Shown here piece after piece: positions 1-9,057 of a stretch of 64,000 nucleotides of DNA. The notes below the pieces were generated by a model that was given only the letters and a program-made list of their open reading frames with translations, was not told the origin of the DNA and did not search any database. Source of the DNA: Arthrobacter sp. UKPF54-2 (lineage in GTDB: Bacteria; Actinomycetota; Actinomycetes; Actinomycetales; Micrococcaceae); NCBI RefSeq assembly GCF_007858535.1, contig NZ_CP040174.1, positions 2,666,001 through 2,730,000 on the forward strand, written 5' to 3'. A program made the translations under genes and the position numbers. Position 1 is the stretch's first letter; each line of letters opens with the position of its first letter.

Positions 1-1605
1 TTCAACGAGGACTTCTCCAAGCTGATCGTCTCGGGCGAGGAAGCCTGGGACACCATCGAGGCCTACGTCACCTACGTGGCTCCGGACCTGGTGGGCCGGC
101 TCGAGAAGTGGACCAAGGACACGGACATCTTCGCGGCCTGGCGCATCGACGAGCAGATCCACAAGGCGCTGGACCGCAAGGTCTTCCTGCCCTCCGGCGG
201 CTCGCTCGTGATCGACCGCACCGAAGCCATGACCGTGGTGGACGTCAACACCGGTAAATTCACCGGCAGCGGCGGCAACCTCGAGGAAACCGTCACCAAG
301 AACAACCTGGAAGCGGCCGAGGAAGTCGTCCGGCAGCTCCGGCTCCGGGACATCGGCGGCATCATCGTGATCGACTTCATCGACATGGTGCTCGAATCCA
401 ACCGCGACCTCGTGCTGCGCCGCATGGTGGAGTGCCTGGGCCGCGACCGGACCAAGCACCAGGTGGCCGAGGTGACCTCGCTGGGGCTCGTGCAGATGAC
501 CCGCAAGCGGATGGGCACCGGGCTGCTGGAAGTCTTCGGCGAACAGTGTGAAGCCTGCGCCGGCCGCGGCGTCGTCACCCATGACGAGCCCGTCGAGCAC
601 CGCCGCGCCAACACCGTCGCCGCGGAACACCACATCCCGCGCGCCGATCACCAGCCCGCCGCGCGTACCGAACGGAAGCGCCGCCGCGGCCGGGGTGGCC
701 AGGGCTCGGACGAGCAGTCCGCGCCCGTTGCAGCGCACCCGGAGCCCACCGAGGCCGAGCGCCACGCCAAGGCAGAGGCTACCCGCGCAGCGCTGGCGAA
801 CATCGCCGCCGCGGCGCACGCCGCCCACCTCCACGACGGCGAAGCAACCGCAGCGCCCGACGCCGAAACCCGCCAGGCGGCGCTGGACGCGGCCGTGGAA
901 GTTGCCTCGACCGAGGAAGCTGCCGGGCGTCCGGCCGCCGTGCTGACGTTCGGCGGCGAGCAAGTTGCGCTGCCCTTCGTCGAGCACGCCGAGGAAGCGC
1001 AGCAGCCGGCGCTGACCCTGGATCTGCTCACCGAGGCCTTTGCCAACCTGGGCGACGCCGAGGCCAACAAGCCGGCGGCAGCGGAACAGGGTGCGGAAGC
1101 ACCCGAAGCTGAAGCTGAGCCCGCACCGCAGGCCCCTGCAGCGGAAGCAGCCGAAACGGCCGCCCCGGTGCCGTCCCGTGCCACCCGTGGCCGGGGACGT
1201 GCCCGGACCGCACGGATCCAGCCCCCGAGTGCCCGCACCCGCGAACCGCAGGCACCTGCCCGCCAGGAAGCGGCCAAGGTACCGGCTGCGCAGGCACCCG
1301 TCCGGCAGGAAGCCGCCAAGGCTCCCGCTGCGCAGACACCCGTCCGCCAGGAAGCCGCCAAGGCACCGGTAGCGCAGGCCGCCGCCACGGACACCACGGC
1401 GCCGCGCAGAGTACGCCGGAACCGGAGCGCCAGCCGCGCCCAGGGCGCCGCCAACGAGACGTCCGTGCAGCAGCGCGCGGCCGCTCCGTCGGCCGCCGGA
1501 TCGGTCCACGAAGCCAAGGCCCCGGAGCCGGCGAAGGTGGCCGCCAAGCCGGCAGCCAGCGAGCCAATCATCCTAGGCGTCGGCGTGCCCGCCTCGGAGC
1601 TATAG
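1..1605 (+). CDS. rne: Ribonuclease E/G, 3' part (5' end outside window)
   Basis: The reading frame is open from base 1, so the gene starts upstream of the window. The first ~190 residues are the RNase E/G catalytic core, which cleaves single-stranded RNA in mRNA decay and rRNA/tRNA processing. Both metal-binding aspartates of the DNase I-like domain are visible in TVVDVNTGKF (~residue 79) and VIDFIDM (~123), and a C-x2-C Zn-link lies at residues 183-186. The remaining ~320 residues are a low-complexity Ala/Pro/Glu/Arg tail, as in actinobacterial RNase E. It contains three tandem 14-residue repeats of the type APVRQEAAKAPAAQ. The missing S1 domain should lie upstream. Confidence 0.95.
   Translation, partial: FNEDFSKLIVSGEEAWDTIEAYVTYVAPDLVGRLEKWTKDTDIFAAWRIDEQIHKALDRKVFLPSGGSLVIDRTEAMTVVDVNTGKFTGSGGNLEETVTKNNLEAAEEVVRQLRLRDIGGIIVIDFIDMVLESNRDLVLRRMVECLGRDRTKHQVAEVTSLGLVQMTRKRMGTGLLEVFGEQCEACAGRGVVTHDEPVEHRRANTVAAEHHIPRADHQPAARTERKRRRGRGGQGSDEQSAPVAAHPEPTEAERHAKAEATRAALANIAAAAHAAHLHDGEATAAPDAETRQAALDAAVEVASTEEAAGRPAAVLTFGGEQVALPFVEHAEEAQQPALTLDLLTEAFANLGDAEANKPAAAEQGAEAPEAEAEPAPQAPAAEAAETAAPVPSRATRGRGRARTARIQPPSARTREPQAPARQEAAKVPAAQAPVRQEAAKAPAAQTPVRQEAAKAPVAQAAATDTTAPRRVRRNRSASRAQGAANETSVQQRAAAPSAAGSVHEAKAPEPAKVAAKPAASEPIILGVGVPASEL
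1252..1377 (+). repeat. Three tandem 42-bp repeats in the RNase E tail
   Basis: Three in-frame 42-bp units (1252-1293, 1294-1335, 1336-1377) each encode 14 residues of the pattern (A/T)P(A/V)RQEAAK(V/A)P(A/V)AQ. They lie in the disordered tail and are likely length-variable between strains. Confidence 0.85.
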
Positions 1606-1626
1606 CACCGGGCAGACGCCGCCACC

Positions 1627-1682
1627 CGCGGGTACCGACCGGGCCAGACGCACCATCGCGTCCAGCCCGGACGGTACCCGCG
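1627..1682 (+). terminator. Long hairpin downstream of rne
   Basis: CGCGGGTACCG (1627-1637) pairs perfectly with CGGTACCCGCG (1672-1682). An inner helix is CCGGGC (1639-1644) with GCCCGG (1665-1670). No U-run follows, so it may be a weak terminator or an mRNA 3' end stabiliser. Confidence 0.5.
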
Positions 1683-1756
1683 AGTTCGTTAACGGGCGTC
1701 CCGGTAACAACCGCAGCGGTGCGGGCGCGGCCGGGCAGTGACGGCTAGGCTGGGGG

Positions 1757-1838
1757 ACTGACACGGGGTGCCGCGCAACGAGCCGGCTGAGATCCAGACC
1801 CGTTGAACCTGTCCGGTTAGCACCGGCGAAGGGATGTC
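1757..1838 (+). promoter_or_regulatory. TPP riboswitch (THI element)
   Basis: The conserved THI-box blocks are present in order: ACACGGGGTGC (from 1761), GGCTGAGA, ACCCGTTGAACCTG, and a 3' part ending CACCGGCGAAGGGA. The closing helix pairs GACA (1760-1763) with TGTC (1835-1838). The ribosome binding site GAAGGGA (1828-1834) lies inside the aptamer's conserved 3' segment, so thiamine pyrophosphate binding should block translation of the adjoining thiD-tenA gene. Confidence 0.95.
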
Positions 1839-1840
1839 TC

Positions 1841-3469
1841 TTGTTTTCATCGACCCAGCCGGCCTCCACCGAGCCGGCGGCGCCGGCCCAGCCCACCTCC
1901 CTCCTGCGGTCCGCCTTCCCGGACGCCGCACCCGGAGAACCCGGGCTGCCGCCGATTCCGCGTGTCCTCGCCATTGCGGGCTCCGACCCCTCCGGCGGCG
2001 CCGGCATCCACGCGGACCTGAAGAGCATCGCCGCGCATGGCGGCTACGGCATGGCGGCCATTACCGCGCTGACGGCCCAGAACACCCAGGGCGTCCGCTC
2101 CGTGCACGTCCCGCCGGCGGATTTTCTCACCGCCCAGCTGGACGCCATCAGCGAGGACATCACCATCGACGCCGTCAAGATCGGCATGCTCGGCGACGCC
2201 GCGGTGATCAACGCCGTCCGTTCCTGGCTCGAGCGGGTCCGCCCCGCCGTCGTGGTCCTGGACCCGGTGATGGTGGCCACCAGCGGCGACCGGCTGCTGC
2301 AGAAATCGGCGGAGACGGCCCTGCAGGGTCTGCTCCCGCTCGCGGACCTCCTCACCCCGAACCTCGCCGAACTGGCCATGCTGCTCGGCGACGAGACCGC
2401 CGCGGACTGGGACGCGGCGCTGGACCAGGGCAAACGGCTCGCGGCGCTGACCGGCTCCACCGTCCTGGTCAAGGGCGGCCACCTCGAGGACGTCGGCGCC
2501 GACGGCGACGCCGATGCGGGCTGCCCGGACGCGCTCGTCAACACCGGGGGACTGCTGGGTGCGGAAACGGTGGTGGTGCCGGGCGAGCGGATCGCCACCC
2601 GCAACAGCCACGGCACCGGCTGCTCGCTGTCCTCGGCGCTGGCCACGGTGCAAACCCGGACGGGGGACTGGGAGGCATCGCTGCGCGAGGCGAAGCCGTG
2701 GCTGCTGGGCGCGCTTCGCGAAGCCGGTCGCCTCGACGTCGGACGCGGCAACGGTCCGGTGCACCATTTCCACCACCTGAAGCAGGTCGGTTCACCGTCC
2801 GCGCCTGCCTTCGCCGGCGAGGGCGACTTCGCCGCGGTCCTCGACGCGGACGCCGGCGTCGGGCTGGACGCGATCTACGCCCTGGACTTCATCCGCGGCC
2901 TCGCGGATGGCTCCCTGCCGGAACGGGAGTTCGCCTACTACCTCGGCCAGGACGCCCTGTACCTCAACGGCTACTCCCGGGTGCTGTCCCGCGCGTCCGC
3001 CCTCGCGCCGTCGGAAGCCGAACAGCTGTTCTGGTCCCGTTCGGCACAGCAGTGCCTCGAAGTGGAGTCCGAGCTGCACCGGAACTGGCTGGCCGGCCGG
3101 GCAGTGGCGGCAACGCCGGGACCGGTTACCAAGGCGTACGTGGACCACCTCCACGCGGCCTCGCTTGCCGGCAGCTACGGCGTGCTGGTGGCCGCGGCGC
3201 TGCCGTGCTTCTGGCTTTACGCGGAGGTGGGCGCCACGTTGCACCGGGAGTTCCTTGGTGCGGGTGCCCCGGCGGGCCACCCCTATGCGGACTGGCTGCG
3301 CAACTACGCCGACGAGGGTTTCGCGGAGTCGACCCGGCAGGCGATCAGGTACACGGACGCAGCGGGCCGCCGGGGTTCCGAGACCGAGCGCAGCGCCATG
3401 GCCCTGGCCTTTGGGCAATCCTGCCGGTACGAGGTGGAGTTCTTCGACGCGCCGAGGTTGCACGCCTGA
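1841..3469 (+). CDS. thiD: ThiD-TenA fusion: HMP(-P) kinase / thiaminase II-type protein
   Basis: A 542-residue two-domain thiamine protein. Residues ~41-300 are ThiD (hydroxymethylpyrimidine and HMP-phosphate kinase), with the N-terminal motif AIAGSDPSGGAG and the C-terminal anion-hole motif NSHGTGC. Residues ~325-542 are TenA (aminopyrimidine salvage), with YLGQDALYL and the catalytic cysteine at 456 in ALPCFWLYAE. The start is the TTG six bases after GAAGGGA; an ATG at 1834 is out of frame. The first ~40 residues are Pro/Ala-rich and unconserved in character. A ThiD-TenA fusion joins pyrimidine salvage to pyrimidine phosphorylation, consistent with TPP riboswitch control. Confidence 0.93.
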   Translation: MFSSTQPASTEPAAPAQPTSLLRSAFPDAAPGEPGLPPIPRVLAIAGSDPSGGAGIHADLKSIAAHGGYGMAAITALTAQNTQGVRSVHVPPADFLTAQLDAISEDITIDAVKIGMLGDAAVINAVRSWLERVRPAVVVLDPVMVATSGDRLLQKSAETALQGLLPLADLLTPNLAELAMLLGDETAADWDAALDQGKRLAALTGSTVLVKGGHLEDVGADGDADAGCPDALVNTGGLLGAETVVVPGERIATRNSHGTGCSLSSALATVQTRTGDWEASLREAKPWLLGALREAGRLDVGRGNGPVHHFHHLKQVGSPSAPAFAGEGDFAAVLDADAGVGLDAIYALDFIRGLADGSLPEREFAYYLGQDALYLNGYSRVLSRASALAPSEAEQLFWSRSAQQCLEVESELHRNWLAGRAVAATPGPVTKAYVDHLHAASLAGSYGVLVAAALPCFWLYAEVGATLHREFLGAGAPAGHPYADWLRNYADEGFAESTRQAIRYTDAAGRRGSETERSAMALAFGQSCRYEVEFFDAPRLHA

Positions 3470-3836
3470 GCGGCCCGGCGGGATGCGGCCGGTACGATGG
3501 TGGGGCGCGGTTCCGGAAGTCGCTGCGATTCCACCACTTTTGCCCCTCGGGGACAGTGGGTGGCGTCCGTCACGCACTACCCGCCGGGACCAGCCTCGTT
3601 TGCGGCCGAAGGCAAAATTAGCGTAGTCTAGATCTTCGGTGCTTACGCCAACACTTGGGTTATGACCTTGAGGAACTGTTCACCCGCACTGCGGGCAGGA
3701 CTTTCCACGGGATAGCTCATGGGTTCCCCCGGGGAATCCACCGGCGTTGAGGCACAGCGTGAGCCGGTCCAAAGACTTTGGCACCAGGTTCCGCACGCAA
3801 ATCTAGTAATAAACGTCGAGAGAAGTGAGTTCCCCA
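3470..3836 (+). other. Gene-free leader region upstream of rplU
   Basis: A 367-bp stretch without a convincing gene. It contains a possible promoter near 3600-3629 and about 200 nt of probable 5' leader of the rplU-rpmA mRNA. L21 operons often have autoregulatory leaders in other bacteria, but I could not match a specific leader structure. Confidence 0.5.
3600..3629 (+). promoter_or_regulatory. Possible sigma70-type promoter of rplU-rpmA
   Basis: TTGCGG (3600-3605) and TAGTCT (3624-3629) are separated by 18 bp. The match is moderate, and it would give a leader of roughly 200 nt before rplU. Confidence 0.35.
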
Positions 3837-4145
3837 GTGGTGTACGCGATTGTCCGCGCAGGCGGCCGCCAAGAGAAGGTTTCCGTTGGAGACTTCGTTA
3901 CCCTGAACCGCGTCCCCGGTGGAGCCGGCAGCACCTTTGAGTTGCCCGCACTGCTCCTGGTGGACGGTGACAAGGTCACGACTGCAGCCAAGGACCTGGC
4001 CAAGGTAACGGTTACGGCTGAGATCCTGGAAGACCTCCGTGGTCCCAAGATCGTTATCCAGAAGTTCAAGAACAAGACCGGTTACAAGAAGCGCCAGGGC
4101 CACCGTCAGGAACTGACCAAGGTCAAGATCACCGGTATCAAGTAA
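3837..4145 (+). CDS. rplU: 50S ribosomal protein L21
   Basis: A 102-residue L21 of the large ribosomal subunit, beginning [15 protein letters not shown] and ending in the basic [15 protein letters not shown] segment that contacts 23S rRNA. The first possible in-frame start is GTG 3825, but GTG 3837 gives the standard L21 length and sits seven bases after GAAGTGAG, so I chose it. rpmA follows after 61 bp, the usual L21-L27 operon. Confidence 0.96.
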   Translation: MVYAIVRAGGRQEKVSVGDFVTLNRVPGGAGSTFELPALLLVDGDKVTTAAKDLAKVTVTAEILEDLRGPKIVIQKFKNKTGYKKRQGHRQELTKVKITGIK

Positions 4146-4206
4146 CTCCTCGTTACTGATCAGGTTCCAACAGTTTCCCCAGAATTTTTGAAGGCAGGCA
4201 TCTCAA

Positions 4207-4470
4207 ATGGCACATAAAAAAGGCGCGAGCTCCACTCGCAACGGTCGTGACTCCAACGCCCAGTACCTCGGCGTCAAGCGCTTCGGCGGCCAGGTAGTTT
4301 CCGCAGGCGAGATCATCGTCCGCCAGCGCGGCACCCACTTCCACCCGGGCGCCGGCGTTGGCCGCGGCGGCGACGACACCCTGTTCGCCCTGACCCCGGG
4401 TGCTGTCGAGTTCGGCACCCGCCGTGGTCGTCGCGTTGTGAACATCGTGGCTGCTGCAGCTGCAGAGTAA
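4207..4470 (+). CDS. rpmA: 50S ribosomal protein L27
   Basis: An 87-residue L27 beginning [19 protein letters not shown], with the conserved [16 protein letters not shown] block. L27 reaches toward the peptidyl-transferase centre through its N-terminal tail. It lacks the cleavable N-terminal extension of Firmicutes L27. It is co-transcribed with rplU and ends just before a hairpin terminator. Confidence 0.97.
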   Translation: MAHKKGASSTRNGRDSNAQYLGVKRFGGQVVSAGEIIVRQRGTHFHPGAGVGRGGDDTLFALTPGAVEFGTRRGRRVVNIVAAAAAE

Positions 4471-4486
4471 CAACAAGTTCTAAATC

Positions 4487-4524
4487 GGTGGGGCGGGCCA
4501 TTAGGTCCGCTCCACCGGTGTTTT
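4487..4524 (+). terminator. Terminator after rpmA
   Basis: GGTGGGGCGG (4487-4496) pairs with CCGCTCCACC (4507-4516), including one G-T pair. The stem is followed by GGTG and a short TTTT run (4521-4524), separating rpmA from obgE. Confidence 0.6.
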
Positions 4525-4584
4525 AACCGCATTACAATCATCTTGGGCCCCTGGGACCCGAGGAACAGCACTGAGGAGATCCAC

Positions 4585-6174
4585 GTGGCGAGCTTTGTAG
4601 ACCGGGTAGTACTGCACGTATCCGGCGGTACCGGCGGCCACGGCTGTGTCTCCGTCCACCGCGAAAAGTTCAAGCCCCTCGGCGGCCCCGACGGCGGCAA
4701 CGGCGGCAACGGCGGCGACGTCATACTGCGCGTGGACCCCCAGACCACCACCCTGCTCGACTACCACCACGCCCCGCACCGGCACGCCACCAACGGCGGC
4801 CCCGGCATGGGCGACTGGCGCGGCGGCAAAAACGGCGAGACCCTGGTCCTGCCCGTTCCCGAAGGCACCGTCGTCAAGAGCAAGGACGGCACCGTCCTGG
4901 CCGACATGGTGGGTGAAGGCACCGAATTCATCGCCGCCGCCGGCGGCATCGGCGGCCTGGGCAACGCCGCGCTCTCCTCGCAGAAGCGCCGCGCCCCCGG
5001 CTTCGCCCTGCTCGGCATCGAAGGCGAATCCAGCGACATCGTCCTGGAACTGAAGTCCATCGCGGACATCGCCCTGGTCGGGTTCCCCTCCGCCGGCAAG
5101 TCCAGCCTGATCGCGGCCATGTCCGCGGCCCGGCCCAAGATTGCCGACTACCCCTTCACCACCCTGATCCCCAACCTCGGCGTCGTCCAGGCCGGCGACG
5201 TGCGCTTCACCATTGCCGACGTCCCGGGCCTGATCGAGGGCGCCAGCGAAGGCAAGGGCCTGGGCCACCACTTCCTCCGCCACGTCGAACGCTGCGCCGC
5301 GCTGGTGCACGTGCTCGACTGCGGCACGCTGGAATCGGACCGCGACCCGCTCTCGGACCTGGCCGTGATCGAGGCGGAGCTCGAAAAGTACACCGTGGAC
5401 ATGAGCTACGCAGGCTCCGACGGTGAAGTCGTGCCGCTGAACCACCGGCCGCGCCTGGTCGCCCTGAACAAGGTGGACCTGCCCGACGGCAAGGACATGG
5501 CCGAATTCGTCCGCCCGGAACTCGAAAAGCGCGGTTACAAGGTCTTCGAAATCTCGGCCACCAGCCATGAGGGCCTCCGCCAGCTGGGCTTCGCCATGGC
5601 GGAGATCGTCAAGGCCGCCCGCGACGCCGTCGCCGCGACGCCGCCGAAGGTCCAGGCCCCCGTACTCCGGCCCCGCGCCGTCAACGAGAGCGGCTTCACC
5701 ATCCGCCGCGAGGAGAAGAACCTGGAACCGCTGTTCCGCGTTCTCGGCGAAAAGCCGGTGCGCTGGGTCAAGCAGACCGACTTCACCAACGAGGAGGCCA
5801 TCGGCTACCTCGCCGACCGCCTCGCCAAGCTCGGCGTCGAAAACGAACTCTTCAAGCAAGGCGCCAAGCCGGGCGACACGGTCGTCATCGGCGAGGACGA
5901 CGGCGTCGTCTTCGACTGGGAGCCGACCATGATGGCCGGCGCCGAACTCCTCGCATCCCCGCGCGGCACCGACGTGCGCTTCGCCGACATCGGCGACCGC
6001 CCCACCCGCGGCCAGAAGCGCGAGGACCAGCAGGAGCGCCGCGACGCCAAGGCCGCCGCCCGGGCAGAGCTGGAAGCCGAACGCAAGGCCGGCATCTGGA
6101 CCGAGTCGGTCAGTGCCCGCCGCGCCCGGCAGCCGCTCAAGGAGAGTGGACTCGGCGAAGCCGATGACGAGTAA
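4585..6174 (+). CDS. obgE: GTPase ObgE/CgtA
   Basis: A 529-residue Obg-family GTPase that acts in 50S subunit maturation and stress signalling. The glycine-rich Obg fold covers residues 1-160. The G domain begins with P-loop GFPSAGKSS at 166 and has switch motif [14 protein letters not shown] and NKVDLPD. An actinobacterial OCT domain (~360-445) is followed by a charged tail. GTG 4585 is chosen because GAGGAG lies six bases upstream and the protein then starts [12 protein letters not shown] like its family; an in-frame ATG at 4543 would add 14 atypical residues. proB overlaps its end. Confidence 0.95.
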   Translation: MASFVDRVVLHVSGGTGGHGCVSVHREKFKPLGGPDGGNGGNGGDVILRVDPQTTTLLDYHHAPHRHATNGGPGMGDWRGGKNGETLVLPVPEGTVVKSKDGTVLADMVGEGTEFIAAAGGIGGLGNAALSSQKRRAPGFALLGIEGESSDIVLELKSIADIALVGFPSAGKSSLIAAMSAARPKIADYPFTTLIPNLGVVQAGDVRFTIADVPGLIEGASEGKGLGHHFLRHVERCAALVHVLDCGTLESDRDPLSDLAVIEAELEKYTVDMSYAGSDGEVVPLNHRPRLVALNKVDLPDGKDMAEFVRPELEKRGYKVFEISATSHEGLRQLGFAMAEIVKAARDAVAATPPKVQAPVLRPRAVNESGFTIRREEKNLEPLFRVLGEKPVRWVKQTDFTNEEAIGYLADRLAKLGVENELFKQGAKPGDTVVIGEDDGVVFDWEPTMMAGAELLASPRGTDVRFADIGDRPTRGQKREDQQERRDAKAAARAELEAERKAGIWTESVSARRARQPLKESGLGEADDE

Positions 6175-7315
6175 CGCTGTCGCTCTGCCCGGCGCGGCCG
6201 GGGCGCCCAGCCGCGCCGTGCTCTCCGGGGCCCGCCGGATCGTGGTCAAGGTGGGTTCCTCCTCGCTGACCTCCATCCGCGGCGGCATCGCCGAGGAAGC
6301 CCTGACCGACCTCGCCGACGCCCTCGCGCACAAACGCAACGCCGGCACCGAAATCATCCTGGTCTCCTCCGGGGCGATCGCCGCCGGGCTGGCGCCGCTG
6401 GGCCTCGACAAGCGCCCCCGCGACCTCGCCACGCAGCAGGCTGCCGCGAGCGTGGGCCAGGGGCTCCTGATGGCCCGTTATACCCACGCCTTCGGCGCGC
6501 ACGGCGTCACCGTGAGCCAGGTGCTGCTCACCGCCGACGATTTTATGCGGCGCAGCCAGCACACCAACGCCTTCCGTGCGCTGGACCGGCTGCTGAACCT
6601 CGGGGTGGTCCCGGTAGTCAACGAAAACGACACCGTCGCCACCCATGAGATCCGCTTCGGGGACAACGACCGGCTCGCGGCCCTGGTGGCGCACCTGGTC
6701 CGCGCCGACGCGCTCGTGCTGCTCTCCGACGTCGATTCCCTCTACGACGGCCCGCCCTCGCACGGAGCCAAGCGGATCGCCCACGTCGCCGGCCCGCGCG
6801 ACCTCGACGGCGTCTCGATCGGCAGCACCGGCAAGGCCGGGGTCGGCACCGGCGGCATGGTCACCAAGGTCGAGGCCGCGTCCATCGCCGCGGGCTCCGG
6901 GATCCACGCGCTCGTGACGTCCACCGCGAACGCCGCCGCCGCGCTGGCGGGGGAGGACGTGGGCACCTGGTTCTCGGTCAACGGCGCCCGCAAGCCGATC
7001 CGGCTGCTCTGGCTCGCCCACCTGGCCTCCGTGCAGGGCACCCTGGTGCTCGACGACGGCGCCGTCCGCGCCGTCCGGGACCGCCACACCTCACTGCTGC
7101 CGGCCGGGATCTCCGCCGTGCACGGCGACTTCGAAGCCGGCGACGCCGTTCAGATGGTCGGCACCGACGGGACCGTGATCGCCCGCGGCCTGGTGAACTA
7201 CGGCGCCGCCGAGCTGCCGCAGATGCTGGGCCGTTCCACCCGGGAACTCGGCAAGGCGCTGGGACGCGGCTATGACCGTGAAGTTGTTCATGTTGACGAC
7301 CTGGTGCTGGTCTAA
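6164..7315 (+). CDS. proB: Glutamate 5-kinase
   Basis: A 383-residue glutamate 5-kinase, first step of proline synthesis (glutamate to gamma-glutamyl phosphate). The amino-acid kinase domain shows KVGSSSLTS near residue 29, [27 protein letters not shown] and [12 protein letters not shown]. The C-terminal ~100 residues form the PUA domain. ATG 6164 overlaps the obgE stop by 11 bases; an upstream in-frame ATG at 6113 would lie deep inside obgE. proA follows 26 bp downstream, so the pathway enzymes are co-expressed. Confidence 0.95.
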   Translation: MTSNAVALPGAAGAPSRAVLSGARRIVVKVGSSSLTSIRGGIAEEALTDLADALAHKRNAGTEIILVSSGAIAAGLAPLGLDKRPRDLATQQAAASVGQGLLMARYTHAFGAHGVTVSQVLLTADDFMRRSQHTNAFRALDRLLNLGVVPVVNENDTVATHEIRFGDNDRLAALVAHLVRADALVLLSDVDSLYDGPPSHGAKRIAHVAGPRDLDGVSIGSTGKAGVGTGGMVTKVEAASIAAGSGIHALVTSTANAAAALAGEDVGTWFSVNGARKPIRLLWLAHLASVQGTLVLDDGAVRAVRDRHTSLLPAGISAVHGDFEAGDAVQMVGTDGTVIARGLVNYGAAELPQMLGRSTRELGKALGRGYDREVVHVDDLVLV

Positions 7316-7341
7316 GCCCGCCGCTCGCCTAAACTTGGAGC

Positions 7342-8676
7342 ATGACTGAGGCCCTGACTTCGCACCCCGACCTGCCGCTTCACGACGCGCCCGCCGAAGG
7401 CGTGCCGTCGGCCGCAACGGACGTCGAAGCGGCCGTGCACGCCATTGCCGACCGGTCCCGGGAGGCCTCCCGCCGGATGGCACGCGCCAACCGGGCCTGG
7501 AAGGACCGCGGCCTGCGCGCCGTCGGTGCCGCGCTATTGGAACACAAGGACCGGATCCTGGCCGCCAACGCCAAGGACGTCGCGGCCGGGCGTGCCAACG
7601 GCACCTCGGCCGCGCTGCTGGACCGCCTCACCCTCACGGACGCGCGGGTCCAGGCCCTCGCGGCCGCCCTCGAAAACCTCGCCAACCTGCCCGACCCGGT
7701 GGGCAACGTGGTCCGCGGCCAGACCCTCCCGAACGGGCTGCGGCTGCGCCAGGTCAACGTGCCGATGGGTGTGGTCGCCGCGATTTACGAGGCGCGTCCC
7801 AACGTCACCGTCGACATTGCGGGCCTCGCGCTCAAAAGCGGCAACGCCGTCATCCTGCGCGGGGGGAGCGCCGCCGCCGCCACAAACGCCGCGCTGGTCA
7901 GCCTGCTCCGCGAGGCACTGGACTCGGTGGGGCTGCCCGCGGACGCCGTCCAGAGCGTCGACGAGTTCGGCCGCGAGGGCGCGAATGTCCTGATGCGGGC
8001 CCGCGGCCGGGTGGACGTGCTGATTCCCCGCGGCGGACGCGAACTGATCCAGACCGTGGTGCTGAATTCCTCGGTGCCCGTCATCGAAACCGGTGAAGGC
8101 AACGTGCACATCTTCCTCGACGCCTCGGCGGACGAGGAGATGGCCGTCGGGATCCTGCTCAACGCCAAGACCCAGCGCCCCAGCGTCTGCAACACCGTGG
8201 AGACCCTGCTGGTCCACTCCGGCTCCACCGTGCTGCCCGCCGTCGCCGCCGCCCTGCGCGCCGCCGGCGTCACCCTGCACACGGACGAACGGAGCCGGGC
8301 CGCGCTGGGTCCCGGGGTGGAGTCCGTTCCGGCCACCGAGGCGGACTGGGCCACCGAATACATGGACCTCGATCTGGCAGTGGCTATGGTGGACAGCCTG
8401 GACGAGGCGGTGCAGCACATCCGCACCTGGTCCACCGGGCACACCGAGGCGATCCTCACCAACGACCTTGCCAACGCCGAACGCTTTATCGCCGAGATCG
8501 ATTCCGCGGCCGTGATCGTGAACGCCTCCACGCGGTTCACCGACGGCGGCGAGCTGGGCCTGGGCGCCGAGGTCGGCATTTCGACGCAAAAGCTGCACGC
8601 CCGCGGCCCGATGGGCTTGACCGAACTCACCACCACGAAGTGGATCGTGCAGGGCGAAGGCCAGATCCGGGCATAG
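7342..8676 (+). CDS. proA: Gamma-glutamyl phosphate reductase
   Basis: A 444-residue NADPH-dependent glutamate-5-semialdehyde dehydrogenase, second step of proline synthesis. It has the ALDH-like fold with the catalytic cysteine at 283 in QRPSVCNTVETLL and the C-terminal motif GLGAEVGISTQKLHARGPMG. The first ~25 residues are a non-conserved extension common in this lineage. It forms an operon with proB. Confidence 0.95.
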   Translation: MTEALTSHPDLPLHDAPAEGVPSAATDVEAAVHAIADRSREASRRMARANRAWKDRGLRAVGAALLEHKDRILAANAKDVAAGRANGTSAALLDRLTLTDARVQALAAALENLANLPDPVGNVVRGQTLPNGLRLRQVNVPMGVVAAIYEARPNVTVDIAGLALKSGNAVILRGGSAAAATNAALVSLLREALDSVGLPADAVQSVDEFGREGANVLMRARGRVDVLIPRGGRELIQTVVLNSSVPVIETGEGNVHIFLDASADEEMAVGILLNAKTQRPSVCNTVETLLVHSGSTVLPAVAAALRAAGVTLHTDERSRAALGPGVESVPATEADWATEYMDLDLAVAMVDSLDEAVQHIRTWSTGHTEAILTNDLANAERFIAEIDSAAVIVNASTRFTDGGELGLGAEVGISTQKLHARGPMGLTELTTTKWIVQGEGQIRA

Positions 8677-8726
8677 CAACGCGGTAACATGGAAGGGAAG
8701 CCAGGAACGGCGGGACCTTTCCACGA

Positions 8727-8781
8727 CGTGAATCAGTCGTAATTCAGTTGTGAATCCGTCGTAAACCTGCCGTAAAACCGT
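8727..8781 (+). promoter_or_regulatory. Five abutting 11-bp direct repeats
   Basis: The units are CGTGAATCAGT (8727), CGTAATTCAGT (8738), TGTGAATCCGT (8749), CGTAAACCTGC (8760) and CGTAAAACCGT (8771). They have exactly 11-bp periodicity and consensus CGTRAAYCNGT. On the opposite strand each unit contains a G-N-(T/A)-T-(C/T)-A-C heptamer. One-turn phasing suggests cooperative binding by a response regulator on one DNA face. The array ends 30 bp before the start of the small membrane-protein gene. Confidence 0.6.
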
Positions 8782-8810
8782 CATAGATTGTGAACTCACT
8801 AGGGGAGAAC

Positions 8811-9044
8811 ATGCTGTTGCAGCAGATCGCCACATCCATCGCCGCGGCCGGCGAACACGAAGAACTCGCGCCGCTCATTGCGCCGCCGTTCGTGATTGGC
8901 GGCGTTATGTTCGCGATCCTGCTGGTCCTGATGTTCATCACGCTGTCCTACGGCAACCTCGGCAACCGCCACGAAGCCGTCGAGGAGCACGCGGACCCGC
9001 ACCGCCAGCACCCGAACAAGCACGACCACGGCCAGGGCCACTAA
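8811..9044 (+). CDS. Small single-pass membrane protein, function unknown
   Basis: A 77-residue protein with one strong hydrophobic segment (about [20 protein letters not shown], residues 27-46) and a His/Asp-rich hydrophilic tail ([18 protein letters not shown]) that could bind metal. ATG 8811 follows AGGGGAG by three to four bases; an in-frame ATG at 8790 lacks a ribosome binding site. It sits between proA and nadD, with nadD starting 13 bp after it. I cannot assign a function. Confidence 0.75.
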   Translation: MLLQQIATSIAAAGEHEELAPLIAPPFVIGGVMFAILLVLMFITLSYGNLGNRHEAVEEHADPHRQHPNKHDHGQGH

Positions 9045-9057
9045 TATTTCCGCCACC

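Noticed and set aside
6113..6163. Earlier ATG for proB inside obgE
   Set aside because: It would add 17 atypical residues; ATG 6164 at the obgE stop fits the family start.
4501..6432. A 643-codon minus-strand open frame opposite obgE
   Set aside because: It is a shadow of obgE, with Gly/Ala/Asp-biased composition and no ribosome binding site or domain.
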